From Begonia masoniana (taxonomy: Eukaryota > Streptophyta > Magnoliopsida > Cucurbitales > Begoniaceae): a stretch of DNA of 64,000 nt. The number at the start of each line of letters is the position of its first letter. Position 1 is the stretch's first letter. The stretch lies in assembly GCA_022432975.1 (NCBI GenBank), contig CM039502.1:72314573-72378572 (forward strand), written 5' to 3'. This document shows, in pieces, positions 23,105-36,382 of this stretch. The position numbers and the translations under genes were made by a program. Under the pieces are notes generated by a model. That model was not told the DNA's origin. It ran no database searches and worked only from the letters and a program-made list of their open reading frames with translations.

Positions 23105-24351
23105 CTCGATTTCCCGAGCGCGAGGGCAGGGAAGGGGAGAGGGCGAGGCGCGAGCGACGAAGGCGACGGCCGTTCACTGCCGTGGTTTCGGCCAGACAAC
23201 GTCGACGGCATCTAGGGCTGCCATTTCCGCCGTCGCCGCGCACAAATCGATCGGTATGCATAAGTTTTTCCTCTGTTTTTGCTCTGTTCGTGGCCGAGGG
23301 TGAGGAGCGAGTTTGTGCTCTGATCACCGGCCAATTTTGGGAGCTCTTGGCATGGGTTTGCCGACCCCTGGACCAGCAATGGTCGCCGAGTTGTGGGAAG
23401 CTCAATTTGAGCGAAAAACAGTGAAACTCGATTTGGACATTTCGAATTTTGCATGTAATCTCGGGATTTTTGGTTAGTTTATGTTAATTAGAGGTTAAGG
23501 TAGTTGATTGGTGGGGAATTTGGTGAGAATTGATGAAAAATCAAAATAGGGAAAATTCCGGGTGAAGGGCAGTTCAAGTTTTCTGATAATTGACCTAGCT
23601 AGGGTCGTTTGTTTTCAAATTTCTTTTGGCAGGTTAAAATATGTTATTAGAGGAGTACGTGGCCATTGGAATCGTTCGATTCTGATATCCGACGCGAAAG
23701 CTATGCACGTTTGAGGTTTCGGGTCGATTTTTACCGAACCCAAATTGGTGGCCCATTTAGTTAGGTTTTAGTTGGATTAGGCTAGAAATAGTAGTTTGAG
23801 AGTAATTGGAGAATGTAGGCTTGATTGTAATGAAGTTTGACTATTTGTCGTAGGTCGAGCCGTAGGTGGATAGGGAACCGAGCATCTCCAGCGGGCTAGG
23901 ACGCCAGGTAAGTAATGGATTGTGTGCTTTGTCGCCTTCGGGTCTACACTATAGAACAGTAGGATTTATTGTTTGTTAGTGTGTTGTTTGGTGTTTGAGT
24001 ATTGTTTAGTGTGTTGTTTGGTGTTTGAGTATTGTTTGATAAATTGTTGGGTTGTTATTATTTGGTTGGTTATTTCATTGCTTTGTTTGGTTGTTTATTT
24101 GGAGTTGGAGTATTTCATGGACATGCATCATTGTGTTTAAACTATGAAAATGAGTTTGTGCATGACGTGAAAGGTGAATGTGAAACGTAACAAGAAAGAT
24201 TAAGCAAAATAAAGTTGAGTAGAGTCGCCAGGTTAGGCAAGTTGCCGGGGAGGCACTTGTAACATGCCAGGGAGGCATTTTGCCAGGGAGGCAGTGAGTT
24301 GGGACTCTACTCGAGATATACAGTTGAAAATACGTAAGTGCTGTTGGAGAA

Positions 24352-24620
24352 GATTGTGTGCGGCCGTCCAATGGGGGGGACCCGGGCGTGAGCTGGCCGA
24401 TCTTGCTCCGTGGATCAAGGCGTGGCCGTCCAATGAGCGGGGAGCTCGGATGTGTGCCTACTTGATTCACATGTGACAGGGAAAGGGAGGAGATTGTGAG
24501 CTGCCGTCCAATGGGGGGGACCCGGGCGTGAGCTGGCCGATCTTGCTCCGTGGGTCAAGGTGTGGCCGTCCAATGAGCGGGGAGCTCGGATGTGTGCCTA
24601 CTTGACTCACGCGTGAAAGT
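24352..24620. repeat. Two-copy 140-bp tandem repeat in solo LTR S3
   Basis: GCCGTCCAATGGGGGGGACC occurs at 24363 and 24503, a period of 140 bp. Each unit also contains a second GCCGTCCAATGAGCGGGGAG. Upstream, at 24225-24297, GCCAGGGAGGCA-type words repeat. Confidence 0.85.
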
Positions 24621-25690
24621 GGAAAGATTTAATAAAACGAATGCAAAACGAAAGCAACAGAGTGAGTAGAGACTGCATGTGTTAGGGCGGTGTGGGTGCA
24701 TCGTGCATGTTTACATTTCTTTTCCTTACTTGCTAAGCGTAAGCTTACGTGTGTGTGCGTGTTCTATGGTGTAGGTAACGACGCGGTTACAGGTGAGCTG
24801 AGCGAGTGAGCCATGACTTGGGAGCCGTCGGAGAAGCACGGGGCGTGTCGGTGCGGGCAGTTGTCGGGGTGTCTCGACCATGGTCTTCGGAAAGATGTGG
24901 GTGGAACAGTATTTTAGGTCGTGTATAATTTACATTTATTTTGGTAGTCTGTAGAGTTTGTATTTTGGTTGATAGCATTTCTCGACAATATATTGGTTGT
25001 TGGAGATTTCATAGGTTGGTTAGATGGTTAGGAATATTCTGGACTGGTTGGGAATTGATTTGTGTGCAGGTACCTAGCATTTTGGAGGCGCTATTTTTAG
25101 GCGTTACTTTGCCGAAATTTTCGGGAAGTACGCCGTGGTGCTTCAAGGTTAGGATTAAGGGAAATTAGGAAGTCTAGACAGCTATATCAATGTTATTTTA
25201 AATTAAGTTTTAACGTGGGATTAGTGAGCAAAGTAGCGCTCCGAGACAGGGTGGGTTCGGGGGCGTTACACATCCACTTTGGTAGGCCATGGTTAGAACA
25301 TTTTCTCAGCATATCTTTGAAGCATGCTCATGCCTCATATAACGTTTCTCCATCAAATTGACGGAAGTTGATGATATCATTACGGAGCTTAGCAGTCTTC
25401 TCGAAGGGAAAGAATTTAGAAAGGAACTTCTAGCATAATTCTTCCCATGTAGTAATAGAGTTGGCTGGCAGAGAGTTAAGCCAATTCTTTGCCCGATCTT
25501 GTAATGAGAACGGAAATAAACGCAGCTTTACTACATCATCTCCCACATTGTGGAATCTGAAAGTGTCGCATACTTCCAAAAAATTTACAATATGATCTTT
25601 GGGGTCCTCAAAAGGCAGTCCACTGAACTGAGATTGTTGAATCCTATGTAAGGTGTCCGGCTTAATTTCAAAATTTGCTACAATGACCAG

Positions 25691-25986
25691 TTTCTAAATA
25701 ACTGAATGAATCCCGGATACAGTAGGTATAACGTAGTCCAACAAGGTCCAGTTCTCAGCATTGTCTTCCCCATTATCTCTCATGATGGCACATGCCTGTT
25801 GAATAATTTCTCTTCTCTCTCTACAATTTTTTCGACGCGTACGCTCGATCTCAAGATTAAGCAGAAGAAGATTTACGTCTCATTCTTTACGCATACATCT
25901 GGAATTAACACAGAATCAAGACAAGAATAAAATAAATAGAATTTAAAATAAAACTAAAAATAATTAATTTGATATCAATAATAAAG
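25691..25986 (-). other. Leader of the Athila-like element
   Basis: About 300 bp between primer site and recognisable gag. No gene is seen. Confidence 0.5.
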
Positions 25987-26004
25987 TCCCCGACAACAGT
26001 GCCA
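25987..26004 (-). other. Primer binding site, tRNA-Asp type
   Basis: The minus strand reads TGGCACTGTTGTCGGGGA, against the tRNA-Asp complement TGGCGCCGTTGCCGGGGA. All three differences are transitions, as expected from decay of methylated C. It lies 6 bases from the LTR end. Confidence 0.85.
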
Positions 26005-26010
26005 AAAACT

Positions 26011-27465
26011 TGTTGTAAAAAATAATTCGCAAGTGTACAAGTCGCAACAAGTAATAAAGTAGTAAATAGAGTGTCGAACCCACGAGGACTTTTTAATTAA
26101 TGATCAAACAAAGTTAATTTTAGTCTAATTTGAATAACGATATTTTAGTGAATTTGGATTCAAAGCAAAGTAAGAGCAATTAATTAAATAATAGAAAATT
26201 AAACGAGTTTTAGAATGTAATAAAAGACCTCTAGGGTTTCCAGTTTTACCTAAATTAATTATATTTAGTATTCCTAATCAAAATCATTAATTTCTATTTT
26301 TATGTGTTGATGGTAATTTCATAAAAATATTTATCAATCTCTCTCGAGTAATGACAAACTTATTCAACTAACGAATTCTTACCTCTCGGTCTCTAATCCT
26401 GAGAATTAATTGAATACATTAAGAATGAAAAATTAAACTACCACATGAACGCATTAGCTATCTCTAGTCTAACATCCTTTTCATGGTAAATTATTCAATG
26501 CATGGTTATTTATTACCTCTCGGTCTCAAAACAATCCTACGAACATGCTATTATTGATCATACAATCGCTAGCATTAAGAACAGAATAATTTACTCAACA
26601 CAATATCGAAACAGAAAATCAACAATTTGCATTAAAGGAAATACTCAATATTCATAATCCGGCTACATCGTAGCCCTAGAAAAGAAAATTAGTTCATGCT
26701 AAAGTAACAGGAACAAATAGAATAAATAGAGATGTTCATAATTGAAAAGAAAAGGAAAACAAAAACTAGGGTTGTCGATCTGAATTCTCTTTCCTTATAG
26801 CTCTCACTCGGTTCCGTCTCCGTCTTGATATCTCAATCTGAATGATGTCTCTCTCCTCTTTTTGCCTCCCCTTAACCTAATCTAGGTGTGTCCTTTTTAT
26901 CGACAACCGAGATTAATCATAAAAGAAAATTAAATCACACAGTCGTTCGATCGTAGCACAAGAGCCGACCGATCAGCTGTCTTTCTATTACGAATTTCTC
27001 CGCTTCAGCCGATCGATCGCCCAAATGTGGCCGATTGATCGGCTATGCCTCTGCCTTCGTCATCATGTAATAGCTTCAGCCAATCGATATGGGCTATCGA
27101 TCGGCAACTCTTCTACATTCTCTGTTCTTTTCCTCATTAGCCGATCGATCGCCTAGATGTGGCCGATCGATCGGTAATGCTTCTGTCTTCATCCTTTTAT
27201 AATAGCTTTAGCCAATCGATTGCCAAGATTTAGTTGATCAATCGGAAACTCTTCTGCCAAACATTTTCGTCTTTTCTTCAGCCGATCGATCAGCAAGTCC
27301 TCTGCTTATTTTTCTTCTGTCCTTCTTCTTTTTCCAGAACCTGTAGTTCTTCAATTTCTCTACGCACTTATACCAAAATTATTAGAATCATTCACATACT
27401 TGAGTAAAGCTTATCAAATCAAGTATAAAATAATACAATAAAGTGTGTAAAATACACACTTATCA
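26011..27465 (-). repeat. 5' LTR of the Athila-like element
   Basis: On the minus strand it runs from TGATAAGTGTG at 27465 to ACAACA at 26011 (1455 bp). A GATCGATC palindrome cluster lies at about 27000-27290, 175-465 bp from the LTR start. The rest resembles, in opposite orientation, the solo LTR at 51730-53227. Confidence 0.9.
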
Positions 27466-28439
27466 TATATCTTTCAGGTTTTATAATTAAACACTACGTT
27501 TACTTTTTAGTGCTTTGCCATGTGATTCTATGTGCCGAAAAAACATGTCTACAAAGTAGCCAGTGAGAAAATTCCTAACTACCCAAGGAATACTCGTAAA
27601 TTTTGATAAAATGAAGAATTTTTTTAGCCAAATCAAAAGGTTCTACAAAGAAATGGGCTTGCATAGGAGCTATAAAAGGGGTAGGACAAGTTTTAAGTCC
27701 TCATGTCCTTGTGCTCTGCCAATTAACATCTATATTAAACGTTATGATACCACATCATAACACTAGGTGATGCTTTTTAGTAAAAAAAAAAAACACATCT
27801 TTGAGTGTTCGAGAGGATGTTTGTGTTATATGGATAGAGTAATGAGACAACTGATTGTATCGTGTCTCAACCCTGATCAGGATTATTATATCATTGTGAT
27901 TGACGAGTATCGTCTTTTCCCTTATGCCTTTGGACATAACATGCTTAGAGTTTAAGAGTAACTCTATTTTCACTAAGATTTTATTTACAATAGTAGCTTA
28001 TTTTTGTTACATACCAGAAGATAGTGAGACATTTCTAATGTTTGCCCTATTGATGATTTTTCTCCTCAGTTTTATATGACTTTCATTGTGGCATGCTTCC
28101 TCATTTTTATAAAACACTACCTATAACATTTAAATCCTTATTGAATTTAGTCAACTCATTTTAGTGACATTCATTTTCAGGTCATAGCTAGAGTTATCAA
28201 CAACCAACGTATGATTGAGCTCGACAATTATTTTCTCTAGTTATTTACTTCCTCAAGAGGTCTCTTTTTGGTGAGACTATAGTTTAGTTATTATATTTTT
28301 TCACACTATTGTATCTATCTTTTTGCACGGTGTTGTATTATGAACCATCTACTAATATACTATATAAACATCACAATTGGATGTTTGGTTTATCCCAATA
28401 TTTTGAGCCTTGCTATTATTTCCTTGTATAATGTCTTTA
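27466..28439. other. Unassigned intergenic sequence
   Basis: AT-rich, with only short ORFs. I see no recognisable gene or element boundary. Repeat R copy 1 may begin somewhere in its right part. Confidence 0.4.
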
Positions 28440-28664
28440 GATGTTGTGTGGTTAAATTGAAGGATATAATATTGGAGTTTTATCTTGAGTATGCGTTCGT
28501 AAAAGAGTTCGATACTTAAATAATTTGGTTTAATTTGTAGTATGGGTGCGCATTATATAAATTAAAGAAATTGTAGGGTTACAGTGTAATTTGAGAAAGT
28601 TTGGATAAAATAAGGTTAGAAACCATATTTTCCTTATTTGTGTGTCGCGATCAAGAGAGTAGGG

Positions 28665-28700
<36 letters not shown>

Positions 28701-30338
28701 GAAGAGATGTAAATTGTCGCGTTTTGTGGCTAGAATCGTGTTTCTGAGGCTTGGAGCAACAACCTTCGTGAAGGAACATTGAAGGTAAGTTGATTTCTCC
28801 TCTCTATTTTTGGATTTAAAGTTACAATTTTAGATTGTGGATGGATTCAAGTAATGACGCTCGATTCCATTTGATTATTCTAGATATATTGGTGTTTTTA
28901 GAGTGTATACAGGTTTAATCATCGTTTGAAGGTGAAAAACGGCGGGGAGGGTGAGTGGTGAGTTTCACGAACTCCCCTTCAATGTAATTGACTCAGAATT
29001 CAACACTTCAAGAAAAGTGTCGATCGATCGTACATTCCAGCGAAACCTTAGAGCTTGAAGGTGTCGACCGGTCGTACATTCCAGCGAAATCGAGGGAAGT
29101 GTCGACAGTTAGGCCATTTTGACGGCTTAACCCGAGAGCTCTGAAGTGACGATCGACCGGTTGAGGTGTTGACTGCTAATGCGATTTGGGTTGAAACCTG
29201 AGAGGTTTTTAGTGTCGACTGCGTGATGGAAGTGTCAACCGCGAGTAGACCTGAGAGGTATGAAGTGTCGACTAGTGACTTAGAAGTTTGTGGTGATTCA
29301 TAGAGTGTTAGATTGGGTTTCTAGTCTTGGTATATAACTCATCCATTGGTTTCCCAAATATTGAGTAAAACATTTATGGTTTTGGTTTTTCCTTATAAGC
29401 TCAGATGAGTTCACTAATATCAAGCTAGCACGTCGATTTTATACGAATACGTACGTATGGTTTTCTCACGTTTATTTTCAACATCACATAATTTAAATTT
29501 TACTATGATATGTTAGGAGGATGAATCCTCTTGATATTTTGAGCAGTCTTGTTGTTGAAATATTACGAGACTATCTCATACACCTTTTGTTGTGCGAGGG
29601 TCGTACGGAAAAATAGGAGTAGAGCGGTGATGACACGCTCTTTGGAGTTTCAAATCATTAAATCTGATCAGGATTTATAATAGTGTGCCGGAGTAGTTGT
29701 TGTGTAGCACTCTATTTTTACTCAGGACATCTGTGGAAAACAATGAGGTTATTGTCGTTGTATAGCCATCTATGTACGTGACAGATTTTATAACTACCTC
29801 ATTGGGGCTCGTGGAGCCGATTTTGATAAAAACAAGAAAGAAAGAAGTTTCCTTAATGGTTTTGAAAACTAATGCATAGTTTTGAAATGCAATCATGTTT
29901 TGAAGGAAAGCTAAAAACTCGTTTGAATCGAGATACATTAGACATAACTTTTCTATTAAATTAGTCACTCACCCTAACGATCCCCTCTCAATCCAGTTAA
30001 AGAGAAAAGTGTATAGGTTCGATAAATATCGGATGAGGCTGCTAGTCATTTAGATTCTCTTAGAACTCTGTTGTTTCCCTTAGTAAGGATTTAGAGTTTT
30101 AATTTGGACATGTAATCTTATTTGAATTCTTTTTACTTTCATGTACGTTTGAATGTTGTTAAGTATTTAACTTTATTATACTATCTGCTTGAGATTTCAT
30201 TATGTGAGCTTACATGTATTTTTTCCTAAAAGGTTATGTTGTCAAATCTAGCATTGGACTGGATAATCGTGTTTTCCTTCTGGGAATCGGATCACCCGAC
30301 CAGACGTTTCTACTCCAACCCGTCCTCATATCATGACA
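28440..30338 (+). mobile_element. Repeat R, copy 1 (LTR-like, left end uncertain)
   Basis: It shares with copies 2 and 3 an ordered set of blocks: GATTGGGTTTCTAGTC near 29311, GCTCAGATGAGTT near 29400, GGATGAATC, CTTGATATTTTGAGC and GACTATCTCATACACC (29517-29592), GGTGATGACACGCTC (29627) and AATCTGATCAGGA (29660). It ends CGTCCTCATATCATGACA at 30338, like the CGTCCTCAGGTCGTGACA end of copy 3. Between 29015 and 29280 there are units starting GTGTCGA with palindromes such as GTCGACCGGTCG. No coding capacity; the left boundary is a guess. Confidence 0.6.
28667..28694. repeat. (GA)n microsatellite
   Basis: About 14 GA units. Confidence 0.95.
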
Positions 30339-30683
30339 ATCTTGATTGAATATTGATGAAATCAATAGCATTTGATGGGGATCATCCTGCCAACGAGAAG
30401 AGCATCTCATGCTATTTTAGCTACTCAAACATCTTCTAGTAAAGATGTTCATCTATCACCAACCAGTCTTGGATAAACAAACTCATTACACTCATGGTCA
30501 TTCACTTTCCTACATAAGTGATACAATCCACTGACTTGCATACTATGAATTGGATCTAAATCCAGCTTTCCATATTTATATTAATTCTACAAAATGGTAC
30601 ATAAAGACGGTGTCAAATTGAATCTTAAAGCAACAAAAATAGAGTAATTGGACGTGAATATGGCATCCAAATAAAAGAGAGTA

Positions 30684-30717
<34 letters not shown>

Positions 30718-31848
30718 ATCAAATAATTGAATAATAATTAAAAATAAAAAATAAACAATAATAATAATAATATAAATGGGTGGTTGTGTAGGGTTATGGC
30801 CTATGGGGAGAGGAGTTATGAAGTTCTGTTGTTGTCATGTGCGTCTGAAAAGCTTCCATGTGGATATGTCGGGAATACCAGAACCAAAAAGTATTTCCTT
30901 TTTTAGTATGCTGCCAATTATTTGTTTCTATTATCGGTACTTATTTACTCCCTTTTTATTTTCTAAACTACCAGTACGCCTTGGGCTCTAAACTACCAGT
31001 ACGCCTTGGGCCTGCTACCTTTGTTTTTTGAAACCACGCCCAGAGTCTCGATGTGGAGCACAAATGGAGAAACTCAAATAAGGGGAATAAACGGTTAAAA
31101 GAACTTACCAGATGGGATGGAGAAACTGAAAATAATCTTAAAAAGATATTCAAAATATTCAAAATATTCATGAGGATCTTGGAATAATATAAAAAACAAT
31201 TTTATGAAGAAAATCATAAAAATATAAAAAAGAAAAGTTTTTTGTACTTTGGATCTCTTTTGTCATCTAATTGATCATGATCCTTGACTATGAGTTTGGT
31301 CGTACCTTAGTTCGTACAATTATCTTCCCATTCGAAGAGATTCGTCATCGAATCTCCTTAATCATATTTAAAAAAAATAAACTAGAAAAGGGATTTAGAT
31401 TGTTAGAAAAAATCAAATATTTAGAACAAGTAACAAGTGTTTGTTCCCTTAACTAATACATAAAAATAAGAAGAAAATAAAAATATATATATGTGAAAGA
31501 GAAAGATTTTTTGCACTTTGAGTCTCATTTATCTTCTAATGGATCATGATTCTTGGCTTTAAGGTTGGTTGTACCTTGTTTCGTATCATTCCCTCACTCT
31601 TCAAGTATTTTAAGAGAGTATAATAATAGAGTAAATATAACATTATTCGAGTAAAATTGTTTGGGAACTAGGGAGGAGAAGATGAAGACCCATCAAGAAA
31701 GGCTTCTAACCCATTTGTAATAATGACATTTAATATCTTGTTTTTACATATTGAAAAACTTTGAGAGTTCAGCTTGACAACAATAACTTGATTGAGAGAC
31801 AAAAATGAGGGAGAAGAAGAGTCATTCTAAAAAGCACAAGATAGGGTG
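30339..31848. other. Intergenic sequence with small repeats
   Basis: No gene recognised. It holds a (TTGA)n run at 30684-30714, a direct duplication of about 25 bp (TCTAAACTACCAGTACGCCT at about 30963 and 30988), and two diverged copies of a roughly 110-bp stretch containing GATCATGAT and TTGTACTTTGG/TTGCACTTTGA (31230-31350 and 31500-31610). Confidence 0.5.
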
Positions 31849-33170
31849 TGTCACGACCTGAGGACGAGCTGAGCACAAACGTCAGGTCAGACGACCCAAT
31901 CCACGGAAAGGGAACTCGATCACCGCCCAATGCTAGATTTGTAGGGGAAGTCATTAAAATAAATACCAAGCCAAGCCCACATAGTGCAATTCCACACAAA
32001 TAGTGCAATATAAAAAGTAGTTAACAATATTCAATCGTATAGGAAATAAAGAAATTTGATCCATCATTAGGTTTGCAATTCCAAATTAAACAACTACATT
32101 CTTACCAAGAAAAAAGATAAAGTTCTAACAGAAAATAAAAAACTAGCAGTCTCTCCCAAATATCCATTGAAGCTAGCTGCTCTTCTCTTTACTTAAATTG
32201 GGAGGGGGTGATTGAGGTAAGTGACTAACTCACTAGAAACGTTATTCCTAATGCATATTGATTTAAAAACGATTTTTATCTTCATTTGAAAACATGATTT
32301 AATTTTAAAATTATGCCTGACTTTACAAAACTATTAAGGAAACCTCTTTCATCATTTTTACCAAAACCAGCTACAAGAGCCCTCAGTGAGGTAATTATAA
32401 AACATGTCACGTACATAGGTAACTATACATAGAAAATAAAACCCACCATTTTCCACAGCAAACGTCCTCAGTGAAAAAAAAGGGTCACACAATGATCCCT
32501 CTGACACACTATCACGGAAATGCGGTGATTCAAAGACCCAATAACACCTCATGAGAATGAAGGAAAATCGTGAAGGCGATTCGAAGATCTAGCATGTCAT
32601 CTGAGTGAGTGCCGATCGACAGTAAGCCACGACACCAATCGCACAATCATCACCCTGATTAGATTTAGAGATTCGAAAGAACTGCGTCATCACCGCCCTA
32701 CTGCCATTTTTAGTACATGTAAACAATACAACCTTCACACAACAGAAGATGTAACGGGATAGCCTCGTGATGCTTTGACACCGAAATCATCCAAAGCATA
32801 AAGAAGATTCATCCTCCCAACATATCACAACAAATCATATACTATGTATGTTGAAAATAAACGTGTAAAAACCATACGTACATATTCGTATAAAATCGAT
32901 GTGCTCACGACCAGACTCTGTCATGCTTTTACAGGTGGCAACCTAACAAATAGTAATTTTAAAAAATTGCAATGCAATGCAGAAAACATTAAATCTCTAC
33001 CTCACGATGACTACTCCTCTTTTGCACAGAAGTTGCAACCTCTGGATCTGGTTCAAAATAAGCAAACTTATCTGAGCCTAAAAGAAAGTTCATAAATATC
33101 CCACTCAATATTAAGGGAAGACATTAATGGGTTCTATACAGGGACTAGAAACCCAATCGGACAATACTAT

Positions 33171-33951
33171 TGATGTGAATCAAGGAGCAATCAAGCTCAA
33201 GCCCAAAAGCAACGATCCTTGTCAAGATATTGGAGGTTCAACGACTAGATCGTGAACAAAAAAAATGCGCGAAGCCTCACATGGATTAGTGTTAAAGATT
33301 CTAGAAAATGAATATTCCCAACATGATTCAAAACTATAAAATTTGTTAAGTATTGAAGAGTATGCCATAGAGAGAAGATATGCCTAAGATTAGTGAAAAA
33401 TCACGTGGATAAATGATGCGGCGCACATGCACATGCAAGAATTAAAAAGAGATATGTGTCATGCACATGAAAATCCATACAAATCACATTCAAATCAAGT
33501 TTAAATGCGAGATGATCTGATCTTAAAAAAGTAATGAATTTCTTTAATTTTAGTTAAGTTTTTTATTTTTATCTTAGTTTTTTTCAAATGTTTAGAAATA
33601 GCATTTTTTAGGAATATTTAATTATTGTTTGAAGCCTATTTAAAGGCTTCAACTTTGCGGCATTAGAGACTAATTACTAAGAAATATTTGAGTTTTTTTA
33701 CATAATCTTCTTTTCTGTTTTTTGTGAAGAACTTGAACATCAAGTATTCACTTGATAGATTATCTTTGATAGATTTAGTTCAGCTAACAAATGTGGCTCG
33801 GGTCGAGCTCCTAAATTGATAATTGCAGTTCCATCGACAAAACTTGATTGGGGTCTAGTTCCTTTATTTTCTTGAATCACACGACGATTGTGTTATTTAT
33901 TCCGCGCTATTAACGGGTCTCGAATTTTCCAAAAATCTGAGATTCGTATCA
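33171..33951 (+). repeat. 5' LTR of the degenerate chromovirus
   Basis: Starts TGATGTGAATCAAGGAGC and ends GAGATTCGTATCA. The first 230 bases are homologous to the end of the pol protein read at 47886-48117, because the coding region overlaps the LTR in this family. A weak primer site (TTGGTATC) follows at about 33953. Confidence 0.85.
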
Positions 33952-34187
33952 GTTGGTATCTTTAAATTTTATTGTCAATCTCTTCTTCATCTTAGTCTTT
34001 CATGTTACTAGTAAAAAAAATCATTCTTTATCAAATTCTATTCTTACCTAGTTTTTGTAAGGACACGGCCCGCGGACGCACCGTCATCGACCGGTCCAAA
34101 CTCATGAACTTCTCCATCCCTAGGGTAGGAGTTTTATGCCTCCCAAGTGATTTGAACCCAGGACCTCCAAGGCTTATGGTCAAGGGT

Positions 34188-36295
34188 TGTAACACCCAGT
34201 TTTACGAGATTTTATAATTCCATTAAATAATGACATTTTTTGTAAATATGTCAGATTAAGTCCGTTTTGATAACGAAAAAGTTTTATTGGAACCTAAATA
34301 ATAAATTGGAATTATGGTGAAATAAGGAAATTTGGAGAAAACGAATAGTTAGTCAAATAGCAATAAAGGTGGAGAAAAAAATAGAAATCAAATGGAGGGG
34401 TAAATAAGTAATTTGCCAAGCAAAATTTTATTCAAAATCACAAACTTCTTCCTTCCTCAGCACTTCAACGAAACTTTCATTTTCTCTCCTCTCCTCTCGG
34501 CGATTCGTTCTCCGATCTTCGAAGTTTCTTCACGTTTTCTCTTCCAAACCCGACTCTAGGAATGAATCTATAGTTTTGGAGCTTTAGATTTCAATTTCTA
34601 GGGTTATACGGATTAGGGTTTCGTTAGGGTTTTGTTAGAAATGTGAAATAGGGTTTGAGATCGATAGAGTTGCCGTCATTATGGCTCAAATGGACGTATT
34701 TATGGTCGTTGGTGCGAATGAGTTGAATTAATGAAGGTTGTTGTGAATTGCCTTAGGTGAACAACGCTCGTGGACGGAGCTTGAGTTACAACGGACACGA
34801 GGTAAGTCTCCGTGACTCGTTTGGCCGATTGGCCTACACCATAAGACTATGTCGATCGAGGAATTGGAGATGCTTGCTGTGTTGGGTAATTAGGTTGGGT
34901 AGTTAGTTTAGTTAGATTGTTGAATGTATAAGTTTATTGGTTGTTGCGCTTTGTTTTCGTTATGTCATTGCACACATGCACGCATCATGGTTTTATAAAA
35001 AGCATGAAAAAGGAATTTATATGCATGTTTTTACAAAACGAAAAGGAATAACGAAAAGGTAAATGAATGTAATGATGATCACGTCGGTGGCGGTTGTTCA
35101 TACATGGTTGTCGGATGAAGTATGTTTTCCCCCCGGTTAGATACGAGGGGCTATCCAATCGCCGTATGTGCCTCTCCTATCTAGGGAGAGTGAAGCCCCG
35201 GTGACATAAAATGAAATGAAATGAATAGCGAAGAGGTATGAAGCATGATTTATGAACTGTACATGCATAGTATTTACGTGCATTCACGTACACTTACTGA
35301 GCCTCTAGCTCAAATTTTATTTCTATAGTGTAGGTGACTTCGATATAGGTGAGGACGACATTTCTCCGCCCAATGTCTAAGCAGGTTGAAGAAGAATGCT
35401 CGCGGGAGTGTGCTGGCACAGTCGGTGCTTATTTTGACCCGTGGGGACGTAAGTATGTGTTTTGGGAAATTGATAGATAGAAAGATAGGAAAACAGTATA
35501 GTTAAACATTTTAGGATGCTTGGATCGGGATAGATATTGTATAGTGTTTTTGGAAGATTGATAGTATTTTGTAGTGTTTGATAATTTGTATAGTTAGAAA
35601 CATGTTGGATGTGTATTTTGGATAGTTCGTGAACATAAATGTATATAATGTTCATTTTGATGTTTCTGGAAATGGAGAATGTTATTTTTAAGTTTTTTTT
35701 GGAAGTTCTGAGTGAATGGTGTGTAAGTACAGGGGGAAATTGTAGGGGTTTCGATTAAGTGTTGGGTAGATTCTGTTGTTTTGTGATCGGCAGAAGTCTG
35801 TATAAGTGTTTGGTCAAAGTCAACCGACAGATGTGTTCGGTTACTGTTGACCAGTGGATGCTGGGTGAATAAGTCATCCGGCTGACGTCACCGGTGGATG
35901 TTGAGTTTTACTGTTCATCGGTGGATATGTTTTGTGAGTGATCGGTGGATGTGTTTTGTGAGTGATGGGTGGATATGTTTTGTGAGTGATTGGTGGATGT
36001 GTTTTGTGAGTGATCGGTGGATGTGTTTTGTGAGTGAGCGGTAGATGTAGCTTAGCGAAAGTGAGCGGCGGATGTGAACAGGAAAAATTTTGGGTTTGGG
36101 CTTTTTTTGCTCTCTGTTACGCTGGGCAGATTCCTCTTCTGTTTTAATGGTTTTATTTAATTGTTTTTTAAATATGTTTCAACAATTTAAACTTTGACTT
36201 ATCAATTTAACGAAAGGGTTTACTAAAAAGTTATAAAAAAATAATAATAAATAAATAATGCGAAAAAATAAGGGTACCGTGTTAGGGTCATTACA
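34188..36295 (+). repeat. 5' LTR of the Tekay-like element
   Basis: TGTAACACCCAG to GGGTCATTACA, 2108 bp. Near its 3' end (35925-36060) are about five units of roughly 24 bp built on CGGTGGATGTGTTTTGTGAG. Confidence 0.95.
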
Positions 36296-36299
36296 GTTA

Positions 36300-36312
36300 T
36301 GGTATCAGAGCC
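36300..36312 (+). other. Primer binding site, tRNA-iMet type
   Basis: TGGTATCAGAGCC, 4 bases after the LTR end, complementary to initiator tRNA-Met. Confidence 0.92.
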
Positions 36313-36382
36313 CCCGGGTTTTAAAAACGGTTCTGTAGACTGCTCGACTGCACAACCACTATGCGGACATCCTTCTTCAACT

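Larger units (their letters stand above)
22802..25270 (+). mobile_element. Solo LTR S3 (gypsy, TGTAACACCC type)
   Basis: TGTAACACCCGGG at 22802 to GGGGGCGTTACA at 25270, flanked by CATCC at 22797-22801 and 25271-25275. It is 2469 bp and of the same family as S2, with a shared GAAATGGTCGAAA block, hairpin, GCTAGGGTCGTTTG block and the 3' terminal 50 bases. It carries its own tandem arrays (24225-24297, about 24352-24620) where S2 has unrelated 190-bp units. Confidence 0.93.
21614..25690 (-). pseudogene. Athila-like gag, split by solo LTR S3
   Basis: The N-terminal gag core is at 25690-25276 (minus): FEIKPDTLHRIQQSQFSGL, RLFPFSLQDRAKNWLNSLP, then FRQFDGETLYEAWACFK. Solo LTR S3 then intervenes (22802-25270), and the minus-strand frame resumes as MHIQTFYMGLS at 22799 with the C-terminal linker (NFNRQGNPNSNAYNPGW near 22400) down to 21614. 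There are frameshifts and stops near 22449, 22237-22142 and 25430. The exact gag start is not visible, because an in-frame stop lies just upstream of the recognisable part. Confidence 0.8.
1..27465 (-). mobile_element. Athila-like Ty3/gypsy LTR retrotransposon, degenerate, truncated by window edge
   Basis: Read on the minus strand the order is 5' LTR (26011-27465), tRNA-Asp-type primer site (25987-26004), gag, protease, RT, RNase H, integrase, an env-position ORF, polypurine tract (715-727) and 3' LTR (1-714). The two LTRs share long near-identical stretches, for example around 26755-27465 and 1-714. RT and integrase wording (FMDD box, [23 protein letters not shown]) is typical of the Athila lineage. 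All coding parts carry stops or frameshifts, so the element is dead. It is the oldest layer here, because solo LTRs S1 and S3 are inserted in it with perfect 5-bp TSDs. The left flank and left TSD lie outside the window. The 5 bases right of the element are TATAT. Confidence 0.9.

Noticed and set aside
27767..27955. 62-residue ORF upstream of repeat R copy 1
   Set aside because: No recognisable motif, adjacent to an A-run, and short enough to occur by chance.
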